From positions 3,894 to 67,893 of the forward strand of contig DJWL01000200.1 in assembly GCA_002441545.1 (NCBI GenBank): DNA of 64,000 nucleotides, read 5' to 3'. Source of the DNA: Flavobacteriaceae bacterium UBA6231. Its GTDB lineage: Bacteria > Bacteroidota > Bacteroidia > Flavobacteriales > Flavobacteriaceae. The notes under the pieces are model-generated. The model was not told where the DNA came from. It saw nothing but the letters and a program-made list of their open reading frames with translations, and ran no database searches. Positions 7,868-15,755 of the stretch are shown here, piece after piece. A program made the position numbers and the translations under genes. The stretch's first letter is position 1; each line of letters begins with the position of its first letter.

Positions 7868-8713
7868 ATGTTCAAGCATTTTTTAATCACTCGTTTTAAC
7901 TTACGTCAATCAAATTGGACAACTAGTAAAAACAGCAAAGCTGTTCTCACAGATGAGTGGCATGAAAACAGGTTTAAACTTTTTATTGATTTTTGTTTTC
8001 ATAGTGTAGCATCACAAACCAACAAAAACTTTGAATGGTTGGTGTTTTTTGACACAACAACCCCTGAGAAATTCAAAAAAGTAATTACTGATCTTGAAAC
8101 TAAAATGGAGAATTTTAAACCTCTATTTGTTGATGGAATGAGTCAGTTTTTGCCTAGTATAAAAGAATATGTAAAATCTTGTAATGAAGATTATATCATT
8201 ACTAGCCGATTAGATAATGATGACTGTATAAGCAATTTTTATATTGAAGAAATACAAAAACAATTCAATAAGCAAGATTTTACAGCAGTTGATTTTGTTG
8301 ACGGCTATACCATTCAAACACAACCTGTTGTAAAGATTGGAAAAAGGTTCGACCAATACAATCCTTTCATTTCTTTAATTGAAAAAAATAAGAATCCAAA
8401 AACTGTTTGGTCTATAAGACATTCGCATTGGAAAAGGGAAAAAAATGTGATTCAGTTAAAAGAAAAACGTGTTTGGGCATCAATAATACACCAAGAAAAT
8501 AAAATAAACGCCTTTTTAGGATACGGAAATATAACTGCATCTGAATTATTCGAAACTATTAAAATAGATTTCAAACAAGAAATTTTCATTAAAGAGCATG
8601 CAATTCCTTATACAAAATGGCGCATACAAAGTACAGCAAACTTAATTTCTTCCATTTGGAATTATAGCTTTAAAAAAATCAAAAGAAAATTAGGTATTTA
8701 TAAATTCAAATAA
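7868..8713 (+). CDS. Putative rhamnosyltransferase-like glycosyltransferase
   Basis: 281 residues. It resembles the 'putative rhamnosyl transferase' family (Pfam PF11316 type): a start with HFLITRFNLR, a Trp-rich N-terminus, WLVFFDTTTPE (about 58-68) and the acidic metal-binding cluster SRLDNDDCIS (about 115-124). It is probably cytoplasmic and adds a sugar to a surface polysaccharide or LPS. It is rightward, 18 bases before the Sua5/YrdC gene. The sugar is not established; rhamnose is only the family label. Confidence 0.7.
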   Translation: MFKHFLITRFNLRQSNWTTSKNSKAVLTDEWHENRFKLFIDFCFHSVASQTNKNFEWLVFFDTTTPEKFKKVITDLETKMENFKPLFVDGMSQFLPSIKEYVKSCNEDYIITSRLDNDDCISNFYIEEIQKQFNKQDFTAVDFVDGYTIQTQPVVKIGKRFDQYNPFISLIEKNKNPKTVWSIRHSHWKREKNVIQLKEKRVWASIIHQENKINAFLGYGNITASELFETIKIDFKQEIFIKEHAIPYTKWRIQSTANLISSIWNYSFKKIKRKLGIYKFK

Positions 8714-8730
8714 CTTGTATTTCATATTTT

Positions 8731-9291
8731 ATGAATGAAGAAATAAATAAAGCATTACAAACCTTAAAAGAAGGTGGACTTATACTTTATCCAACCGATA
8801 CTGTTTGGGGAATTGGTTGTGACGCAACAAATAGTGAGGCCGTAGAAAAAGTTTTTAAGCTAAAACAGCGAAATGACAGTAAAGCATTAATTTGCTTAGT
8901 TGCTGATGATAGAATGCTTAAAAAATATGTAAAAAAGATACCTGATGTAGCATTTGATATTTTTGACGTTTCTGAAGAGCCAATAACCATCATTTATGAT
9001 GATGCACAAAATTTAGCCAAAAACCTTATCGCAGAAGATAACACAATTGCTATAAGAATCCCTGATGATGATTTCTGCTTTCAATTATTGAGACGCTTTA
9101 ACAGAGCGATAGTTTCTACTTCCGCCAATATAAGTGGAATGCCTACACCAAAATCATTTAAAGAAATATCTCAAGAGGTTTTAAAAGGTGTAGACTATGT
9201 TGTAAATTTGCACCACGAAAAAAATTGTAGCAAACCATCATCTATTATCAAATTAAGTAATGATGGAGTTGTTAAAATTATAAGAGCTTAG
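8731..9291 (+). CDS. L-threonylcarbamoyladenylate synthase (Sua5/YciO/YrdC family)
   Basis: 186 residues, a single YrdC domain without the C-terminal Sua5 domain. Family motifs: LYPTDTVWGIGCDA (18-31), KLKQRNDSKALICLV (about 44-58, K-R-ATP site), TIAIRIPDD (about 107) and STSANISGMPTP (about 129-140). It makes threonylcarbamoyl-AMP from threonine, bicarbonate and ATP for the t6A37 modification of ANN-decoding tRNAs. The nearby cca gene is also a tRNA maturation gene. The YciO subgroup has unclear function, so the assignment within the family is slightly uncertain. Confidence 0.92.
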   Translation: MNEEINKALQTLKEGGLILYPTDTVWGIGCDATNSEAVEKVFKLKQRNDSKALICLVADDRMLKKYVKKIPDVAFDIFDVSEEPITIIYDDAQNLAKNLIAEDNTIAIRIPDDDFCFQLLRRFNRAIVSTSANISGMPTPKSFKEISQEVLKGVDYVVNLHHEKNCSKPSSIIKLSNDGVVKIIRA

Positions 9292-9362
9292 AATCTCAAA
9301 TAACAGGTAGCAAATTCAAACAAGTAATAGGTGTTTTGAATTTGATCATTTGAATTTAATTA

Positions 9363-10787
9363 ATGAACTGCAAGAACGCTTTACAACACAATATCTTTAA
9401 GATAATATCTCAATCTGCTAAAGAGCTAAATTTAGACAGCTATGTAATTGGTGGTTTTGTGCGCGATTATATATTGCAACGTGGCCTTACAAAAGATATT
9501 GACATTGTTGCTATTGGAGATGGTATTCAACTTGCTTTACAGGTTGCTAAAAATCTCCCAAATAAACCCAAAGTACAGGTATTTAAAACCTATGGCACAG
9601 CAATGTTGATTTATGATGATATTGAAATTGAATTTGTTGGAGCCAGAAAAGAATCTTATACCGAAACCAGTAGAAATCCTATCGTAGAAAATGGTTCTTT
9701 AGAAGACGACCAAAATAGAAGAGATTTCACAATAAATGCATTGGCATTAAATTTAAAAGAAGAATGTTTTGGTGATTTGCTAGATCCCTTTAATGGTATT
9801 CAAGATTTGAAAGACAAAATCATTCGTACTCCTTTAAATCCGGATATTACATATAATGATGATCCATTACGTATGATGCGTGCCATTCGCTTTTCAACAC
9901 AACTAAATTTTAAAATTGAACAAGCTTCATTAAAATCCATTTCAAAAAATAAGCACCGCATTCAAATAATAACAAACGAACGTATTGTTGTTGAGCTTAA
10001 TAAAATTTTAGAAAGCAAAAACCCATCCTTTGGTTTTACTTTACTTGAAGAGACAGGGCTTCTGGATTATATTTTACCAGAACTAACAGCTTTAAAAGGT
10101 ATTGATGAAGTAGAAGGTCAACGACACAAAGATAATTTTTATCACACGCTTGAAGTCGTAGATAATATTTCAGAAAACACCACTGATTTATGGTTGCGTT
10201 GGGCAGCATTACTGCATGATATTGGAAAAGCACCAACTAAAAAGTTTAGCAAAAAAGTTGGCTGGACTTTTCATGGCCATGAGTTTGAAGGCTCAAAAAT
10301 GGTATATCATTTATTCAAACGGTTAAAAATGCCATTAAATGAAAAAATGAAATTTGTTCAAAAAATGGTACTCATGAGCTCAAGACCTATAGTTTTGGCC
10401 AATGATGAAGTTACAGATTCTGCTGTTCGTAGGTTGGTATTTGATGCAGGCGAATTTGTTGATGATTTAATGACACTTTGTGAAGCTGATATTACAACCA
10501 AAAATCCTAAAAAATTCAATTTGTATCATAATAACTTCAAGATTGTTCGTGAGAAAATTATTGAAGTTGAAGAGCGTGATCATGTACGTAATTTTCAGCC
10601 ACCAATTTCTGGTGAAGAAATTATGGAGACTTTCAATTTAAAACCATCAAGAGAAATTGGCATCATTAAAGAGGCCATTAAAGAAGCTATTCTTGAAGGA
10701 GACATTCCTAATGAACATGAAGCAGCTTATCAACTTATGTTAAATGAAGGCAAACGTTTAGGTTTAATAGTCAATAATCAGAAATGA
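9363..10787 (+). CDS. cca: tRNA nucleotidyltransferase (CCA-adding enzyme) with HD domain
   Basis: 474 residues. N-terminal class II nucleotidyltransferase head: GGFVRDYIL (about 30-38) and metal-binding DIDIVAIG (about 45), then [13 protein letters not shown] (about 118-130) and the [12 protein letters not shown] neck motif (about 168). A C-terminal HD domain carries [14 protein letters not shown] (about 278-291) and GHEFEG. It adds or repairs the 3' CCA of tRNAs; the HD part probably gives phosphatase or phosphodiesterase activity. The stop overlaps the start of the GNAT gene (ATGA), suggesting translational coupling. Confidence 0.95.
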   Translation: MNCKNALQHNIFKIISQSAKELNLDSYVIGGFVRDYILQRGLTKDIDIVAIGDGIQLALQVAKNLPNKPKVQVFKTYGTAMLIYDDIEIEFVGARKESYTETSRNPIVENGSLEDDQNRRDFTINALALNLKEECFGDLLDPFNGIQDLKDKIIRTPLNPDITYNDDPLRMMRAIRFSTQLNFKIEQASLKSISKNKHRIQIITNERIVVELNKILESKNPSFGFTLLEETGLLDYILPELTALKGIDEVEGQRHKDNFYHTLEVVDNISENTTDLWLRWAALLHDIGKAPTKKFSKKVGWTFHGHEFEGSKMVYHLFKRLKMPLNEKMKFVQKMVLMSSRPIVLANDEVTDSAVRRLVFDAGEFVDDLMTLCEADITTKNPKKFNLYHNNFKIVREKIIEVEERDHVRNFQPPISGEEIMETFNLKPSREIGIIKEAIKEAILEGDIPNEHEAAYQLMLNEGKRLGLIVNNQK

Positions 10788-11236
10788 TAAGGTTAGTTAG
10801 AACTAATTCTGAAAATTCAGATTTTATAAATCTAGTTAAAGACTTAGATAACTTTTTAAAAATTACGGATGGTGATGAACATGAGTTTTACAATCAGTAT
10901 AACAATATAGATGTTATAAAACATACCGTTGTGGCTTATTTTAATGAAGAACCTGCTGGTTGTGGCGCTTTTAAAATGTTTGAAAAGGATTGTGTAGAAA
11001 TAAAGCGCATGTTTACAAATTCAAACTTCAGAGGAAAAGGTGTAGCTTCTAAAATATTAAAAGAATTAGAAATTTGGGCTAAGGAGTTAAACTACAAATC
11101 CTGCATTTTAGAAACAGGAATACGTCAAACTGAAGCTGTAGCTTTTTATAAAAAAAACAATTACACATTAATTCCAAATTACGGTCAATATACAAACGTT
11201 TCAAACAGTTTATGTTTTAAAAAAATGCTTTCATAA
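10784..11236 (+). CDS. GNAT family N-acetyltransferase
   Basis: 150 residues, a single acetyltransferase domain. The acetyl-CoA pyrophosphate-binding segment is [18 protein letters not shown] (about 84-101, RxxGxG/A), followed by [21 protein letters not shown] (about 106-126), typical of GNAT proteins. The substrate is not predictable. It overlaps cca by four bases and is followed by ctaA after one base, so these three genes are almost certainly cotranscribed. Confidence 0.88.
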   Translation: MIRLVRTNSENSDFINLVKDLDNFLKITDGDEHEFYNQYNNIDVIKHTVVAYFNEEPAGCGAFKMFEKDCVEIKRMFTNSNFRGKGVASKILKELEIWAKELNYKSCILETGIRQTEAVAFYKKNNYTLIPNYGQYTNVSNSLCFKKMLS

Positions 11237-11237
11237 T

Positions 11238-12254
11238 ATGAAAAAAGACAACAAAAAAGTTATTTATTGGTTATTAACTGGTTGCTTACTTATATTCATA
11301 ATGGTAGTTGTAGGTGGCATAACCAGACTAACACATTCTGGATTATCCATTTCAAATTACAAATTAATTTCTGGTGTAATTCCACCAATGAATGATGTTG
11401 AATGGCAAGAAGCTTTTAATTTATATAAACAATATCCAGAATATCAAAAGCTTAACAATCATTTTAATCTCCAGGATTTTAAAGACATTTATTTTTGGGA
11501 ATGGTTGCACAGACTTATAGGTCGTTTTATTGGTTTGGTTTTCTTTTTTCCTTTTTTATACTTTTTAGTTACAAAACAACTCACAAAACCAACTATTAAA
11601 AAGGCTATTGTTTTACTTGGTCTTGGTGCTTTTCAAGGGTTTATGGGTTGGTATATGGTAAAAAGTGGTTTGGTTGATAGTCCAGATGTAAGTCATTACA
11701 GATTGGCAGCTCATTTAATAACTGCTTTTATAACTTTTGCATATACTTTTTGGGTCGCGTTAGATTTAATGTTTCCAAATAAAAAGGAAATCAATGTAGA
11801 TTTCAGAAATTTTATAAGATTTTCTCTAGTAATTTTACTACTTCAAATAATTTATGGTGCGTTTGTAGCTGGTTTAGATGCCGGTTTTATACATAATCAT
11901 TGGCCAATGATGAGCGAAGGCAAATTTATGCATGAAACCGTTTTTATTGAACAACATCCTTGGTATAAAAACTTTTTAGAAGGTAAAAGTGGGGTTCAAT
12001 TTGCACATAGAATCTTAGCCTATTTGGTTGTTATTGTGATTATTGCTATTTGGCAAAAGTCAAAAAAAATAAGTTTAACAAGTATGCAATCTAAAGGAAT
12101 ATACTCCTTATTAATAATAGTTGCCATTCAGTTTTTATTAGGTGTGTTTACCATTTTATTACAAGTTCCGGTTTCGCTTGGTGTAGCGCATCAAATAGGA
12201 GCTTTTGTTTTACTAAGTAGCATGATATTTACTTTACATCGCTTTAGTAAATAG
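11238..12254 (+). CDS. ctaA: Heme A synthase, CtaA/COX15 family
   Basis: 338 residues, eight predicted membrane helices. The conserved heme-ligand histidines are present: EWLHRLIGRF (H91), HYRLAAHL (H159), FAHRILAYL (H257) and GVAHQIGAF (H318). The N-terminal GGITRLTHSGLSI motif (26-38) is diagnostic. It oxidises the methyl of heme O to the formyl of heme A for aa3-type cytochrome oxidase. The first extracellular loop lacks the Cys pair of Bacillus-type CtaA, as in the COX15-like group. It is cotranscribed with GNAT and cca. Confidence 0.95.
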   Translation: MKKDNKKVIYWLLTGCLLIFIMVVVGGITRLTHSGLSISNYKLISGVIPPMNDVEWQEAFNLYKQYPEYQKLNNHFNLQDFKDIYFWEWLHRLIGRFIGLVFFFPFLYFLVTKQLTKPTIKKAIVLLGLGAFQGFMGWYMVKSGLVDSPDVSHYRLAAHLITAFITFAYTFWVALDLMFPNKKEINVDFRNFIRFSLVILLLQIIYGAFVAGLDAGFIHNHWPMMSEGKFMHETVFIEQHPWYKNFLEGKSGVQFAHRILAYLVVIVIIAIWQKSKKISLTSMQSKGIYSLLIIVAIQFLLGVFTILLQVPVSLGVAHQIGAFVLLSSMIFTLHRFSK

Positions 12255-12265
12255 TTGAAAACCGT

Positions 12266-12273
12266 TACCTTTG
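12266..12273 (+). promoter_or_regulatory. Candidate -7 box for the pRiA4b-ORF3 gene
   Basis: TACCTTTG fits TAnnTTTG exactly, 18 bases before the ATG at 12291 and just after the ctaA stop. The same TACCTTTGCA string precedes lysA. No convincing -33 element. Confidence 0.55.
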
Positions 12274-12290
12274 CAAAATAAAAAATTACT

Positions 12291-12803
12291 ATGATTTACA
12301 GGTTTAGAGTTATTCTCGATAATGATACAGATGAAGATGTGTTTCGTGATTTAGAAATTCAAGAAACTGATACTTTAGAAGATTTACACAATGCTATTAC
12401 TCAATCATTTGGGTTTGATGGAACAGAAATGGCTTCATTTTATGTAAGTGATGATATGTGGAATCAAGGTGAGGAAATTTCATTATTCGATTTAAGTGAT
12501 GATAGCTCTGCAAAATTAATGAGCGATACAATAATAAACAGTATTGTTTATGAAATGCAGCCTAAATTAATTTATGTTTACGATTTCTTTAATTTATGGA
12601 CTTTTTATGTAGAATTAGCCGAAATTATTGAGGAAATTGATGGAGCAACCTATCCTAACTTAATGTTCTCTAAAGGACAAATCCCCGATGTAGCTCCTGA
12701 AAAATTTTTTGAATCAGAAGATATTGATGATTTTGACGAGTTTGAAAATGATTTAGATATAGACGATTATGATAATTTAGATTTTGATGAAAACTGGAAT
12801 TAA
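12291..12803 (+). CDS. Plasmid pRiA4b ORF-3 family protein
   Basis: 170 residues. The first about 120 residues match the pRiA4b ORF-3-like domain (IS1096 TnpR-like passenger fold): MIYRFRVILDND, VFRDLEIQETDTLEDLHNAI, FGFDG, ASFYVSDD and YVYDFFNLWTFYVEL. The C-terminal about 40 residues are almost entirely acidic (Asp/Glu runs). Function is unknown; despite the family name nothing mobile is visible around it, and this stand-alone version is common in Bacteroidota chromosomes. Convergent with the following leftward gene at nine bases. Confidence 0.82.
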   Translation: MIYRFRVILDNDTDEDVFRDLEIQETDTLEDLHNAITQSFGFDGTEMASFYVSDDMWNQGEEISLFDLSDDSSAKLMSDTIINSIVYEMQPKLIYVYDFFNLWTFYVELAEIIEEIDGATYPNLMFSKGQIPDVAPEKFFESEDIDDFDEFENDLDIDDYDNLDFDENWN

Positions 12804-12812
12804 AGTTTTCAT

Positions 12813-13871
12813 TTAAATTTCTGAAGGATTTACATTTTCATAATTTCTCAACACATAGGCCAGCGCATTTTTTATAATATCTCCCATAGATTTACAGCGC
12901 TTAAATTTAACGTCAAGCGTATATTCATATATTTTAGACTTCAACATATCAACATTCTCTTTTGTTGAAATGGTATCATGGGTCATACATTTTAGCAGGT
13001 TTTCAATTCTGGTATGATAACTTTTAAAACGCTTTGCAATAATGGATCGCTCTTCAATTTTATATTGGTCTATTGATAATTTTTGAAAACTATCAGTCAC
13101 TAATTTAACCATGGTGAAATTTTCTTTAAAAAACTGTGGTCTATAAATATTAATCTTTCCTTCGTAAGATTGTTGGTCGAAATCTATAGCTCGTATTTTA
13201 TAAACAACTTGGTCAAAATCATGCGTTGGAACAATTACATAATTATAAGAGCGCATATCTCCCAAAAGCCTAATCATACAACGTTCGTTAAACTTTACAA
13301 ACTCTTTGGCTATTTGGGATTTTTCATATTTAGAACATTTTGGCAACATGTTTTTAATAAATTCATCTCCAGGTATTCCAGAAATATGCTCTTCTATTAA
13401 GGTGTCTTTATAAACAAGAAAATTTAAATTATAAGGAGATAACATATGCTCAAGTTCTAACCCATAAACCCTTGAAGCATCAGCCTTTTTAATATAGAAA
13501 TACGTAAAATTATCATTTAAAATATTTCTTACTTTAATGCGGAATGGTTTAGAATTTCCAAAAGTACAGTAATCAATAGCATCCACATTTAAAAATGGAA
13601 TAGAACTTTCATTACCATCAGAATGTAAAATAGAATAGACTTTTTTCAAGCTTAAATCTATCTCTTCTCGCTCGTATTCACTGTAATAAACCCGAATCCA
13701 AAGTGTATCATTTTCAAATTTATCATACACTGTAATTGAGCCTTGAAACCTTAATAAATCATCATAAAATATTGGAAGTTTTATATTTCGGTTATATTCA
13801 GAAAGATAATCATGCAACTCATCGCTCACAGAATAAGACGGTTTCTTTTTAGAAATTTTTAAATCTTCCAT
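12813..13871 (-). CDS. Conserved hypothetical protein, possible degenerate kinase-like fold
   Basis: 352 residues, cytoplasmic, no signal or membrane segment. I do not recognise a named family, though the sequence looks like a well-conserved flavobacterial protein. The segment LLGDMRSYNYVIV (about 202-214) followed by RAIDFDQQSYEGK (about 226-238) has the spacing of a protein-kinase catalytic loop and DFG motif, so a pseudokinase-type or antibiotic-kinase-like fold is conceivable, but no clear ATP-binding lobe was found. It is divergent from the ABC transporter pair, with 124 bases between them. Confidence 0.65.
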   Translation of the reverse strand: MEDLKISKKKPSYSVSDELHDYLSEYNRNIKLPIFYDDLLRFQGSITVYDKFENDTLWIRVYYSEYEREEIDLSLKKVYSILHSDGNESSIPFLNVDAIDYCTFGNSKPFRIKVRNILNDNFTYFYIKKADASRVYGLELEHMLSPYNLNFLVYKDTLIEEHISGIPGDEFIKNMLPKCSKYEKSQIAKEFVKFNERCMIRLLGDMRSYNYVIVPTHDFDQVVYKIRAIDFDQQSYEGKINIYRPQFFKENFTMVKLVTDSFQKLSIDQYKIEERSIIAKRFKSYHTRIENLLKCMTHDTISTKENVDMLKSKIYEYTLDVKFKRCKSMGDIIKNALAYVLRNYENVNPSEI

Positions 13872-13995
13872 TACTATTAAACTATTGAAATTTAAAACTT
13901 AATTTTATAAAGTTTATGTAACAAATTTACATAACTATCGTCATATTTTTTAACTAACCTGTTGATTTTAGCTCAACGCCAAAAAATAAAATATC

Positions 13996-14892
13996 TTGGA
14001 GTCAATCCTTACAATTAACAATCTAACAAAAAAATTTGGTTATTTAACGGCTGTTAAAGATTTATCCTTTACTATAAATAAAGGAAATGTTTATGGCATT
14101 TTAGGGCCAAACGGAAGTGGAAAATCCACTACATTAGGAGTTGTTCTTAATGTTGTTAACAAAACATCTGGTAATTTTCATTGGTTTGATGGCAATACCT
14201 CAACACATAATGCACTTAAAAAAGTTGGAGCAATAATAGAGCGCCCAAACTTTTACCCATATATGACTGCCTACCAAAATTTAAAATTGGTTTGCAAAAT
14301 TAAAGAAGTTGATTATAGTAAAATTGAAGAGAAGCTTAAACTGGTTGAGTTAATTGATAGAAAAGACAGTAAGTTCAGCACCTTTTCATTAGGTATGAAA
14401 CAGCGTTTGGCTATTGCCTCTGCCCTACTAAACGACCCTGAAATTTTGATTTTAGATGAGCCAACAAATGGTTTAGACCCTAAGGGAATTCATCAAATAA
14501 GAGAGATTATAAAGGAAATTGCCAGTACTGGCACTACCATTTTATTGGCATCTCATTTACTTGATGAAGTTGAAAAAGTGTGTACTCATGTAGTTGTTTT
14601 AAGAAAAGGAGAAAAACTATATTCTGGCAGAGTAGATGAAATGATTACCAGTTTTGGTTTCTTCGAATTAAAGTGTGACAAACAAGATGAACTTGTTGAA
14701 TTTTTAAAATCTCATAGTTCTTTTGGAACCATAAAAGTGAAGGATAATTTAATTACTGCTTTTTTAAATGAACCTTTAGAATCTGCATATTTTAATAAAT
14801 TATTGTTTGAAAAAGGCTTTACATTATCACATTTAGTACAACGTAAAGAAAGTTTAGAAGAACAATTCTTAACACTAACCAACAACCAATAA
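13996..14892 (+). CDS. ABC transporter ATP-binding protein
   Basis: 298 residues. Walker A GPNGSGKS (37-44), signature SLGMKQ (131-136), Walker B LILDEP (151-156) and a switch His in LLASHLLDEVE. A C-terminal extension of about 80 residues resembles drug/bacteriocin exporter ATPases. The start is TTG: an in-frame stop lies at 13987 and the first ATG falls far inside the domain, so TTG at 13996 is the only reasonable start. It is followed at five bases by its permease. Likely exporter; substrate unknown. Confidence 0.9.
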   Translation: MESILTINNLTKKFGYLTAVKDLSFTINKGNVYGILGPNGSGKSTTLGVVLNVVNKTSGNFHWFDGNTSTHNALKKVGAIIERPNFYPYMTAYQNLKLVCKIKEVDYSKIEEKLKLVELIDRKDSKFSTFSLGMKQRLAIASALLNDPEILILDEPTNGLDPKGIHQIREIIKEIASTGTTILLASHLLDEVEKVCTHVVVLRKGEKLYSGRVDEMITSFGFFELKCDKQDELVEFLKSHSSFGTIKVKDNLITAFLNEPLESAYFNKLLFEKGFTLSHLVQRKESLEEQFLTLTNNQ

Positions 14893-14897
14893 ATAAC

Positions 14898-15728
14898 ATG
14901 TACAGATTATTAAATATAGAATTTCAAAAATTAATGCACAGTAGAGCAAGTAAGGTATTAATAATAACTTATTTTGTGTTGCTAACTTCTATTGCGCTTA
15001 TTGCAGCCATAAAATTTGATATTGGCCCTATTAAATTTCATTTAGCTGAAATGGGGATTTTTAATTTCCCTTATATATGGCATTTTAATGCTTATATCGC
15101 AGCTATTTTCAAGTTATTTTTAGCTATTGTAATTGTTTCTATGATGGCTAATGAGTACAGTAATAAAACCTTGAAACAAAACCTTATTGATGGATTAAGT
15201 AAAAAGGAGTTTATCTTATCAAAATTTTATACCGTTATAGTATTTTCATTGGTTTCAACAATATTCTTGTTTGTTGTTTCTTTAATTCTTGGGTTAATAT
15301 TTTCAAATTATACTGAATTAACTATTGTCTTCTCAGATTTAGAGTTCCTTTTAGCGTTTTTCGTCAAATTAGTAGGATTCTTTTCATTTTGTTTATTCTT
15401 GGGGATTTTAGTAAAGCGTTCAGCTTTTGCGTTAGGATTTCTATTTGTCTGGCAATTTATTGAAGGTATTGTTTTTGGAATTTTACGTTGGAAAACTGAT
15501 GCCGAATTTGCTACCAGCATCATGCGCTTTTTACCATTAAATTCCATGTCCAACTTAATAAAACAACCTTTTTCACGGCTAAGTGCCGTTCAATCTGTTG
15601 CAAATCAAGTTGGCGAAAAATTTGATTTTGATTATGCTGTTCACTGGCATGAAATTGCTATTGTTTTAATATGGACTGCTATATTTATCTTTTTATCGTT
15701 CAGATTGTTAAAAATGCGTGATTTATAA
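14898..15728 (+). CDS. ABC-2 type transporter permease
   Basis: 276 residues with six predicted membrane helices and the ABC-2 arrangement: an N-terminal helix after MYRLLNIEFQKLMHS, a cytoplasmic segment ANEYSNKTLKQNLIDGLSKKEFILSK (about 91-116) that contacts the ATPase, and a final helix ending RLLKMRDL. It forms an exporter with the preceding ATPase (five-base gap). The T9SS protein gene starts 27 bases downstream and may be read through. Confidence 0.88.
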   Translation: MYRLLNIEFQKLMHSRASKVLIITYFVLLTSIALIAAIKFDIGPIKFHLAEMGIFNFPYIWHFNAYIAAIFKLFLAIVIVSMMANEYSNKTLKQNLIDGLSKKEFILSKFYTVIVFSLVSTIFLFVVSLILGLIFSNYTELTIVFSDLEFLLAFFVKLVGFFSFCLFLGILVKRSAFALGFLFVWQFIEGIVFGILRWKTDAEFATSIMRFLPLNSMSNLIKQPFSRLSAVQSVANQVGEKFDFDYAVHWHEIAIVLIWTAIFIFLSFRLLKMRDL

Positions 15729-15755
15729 TATCTTTTGATAGCTTTGCTATCGAAG

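Noticed and set aside
12291..12803. Possible mobile element because of the pRiA4b ORF-3/IS1096 family name
   Set aside because: No transposase, terminal repeats or target duplications around it; the family is common as a stand-alone chromosomal gene.
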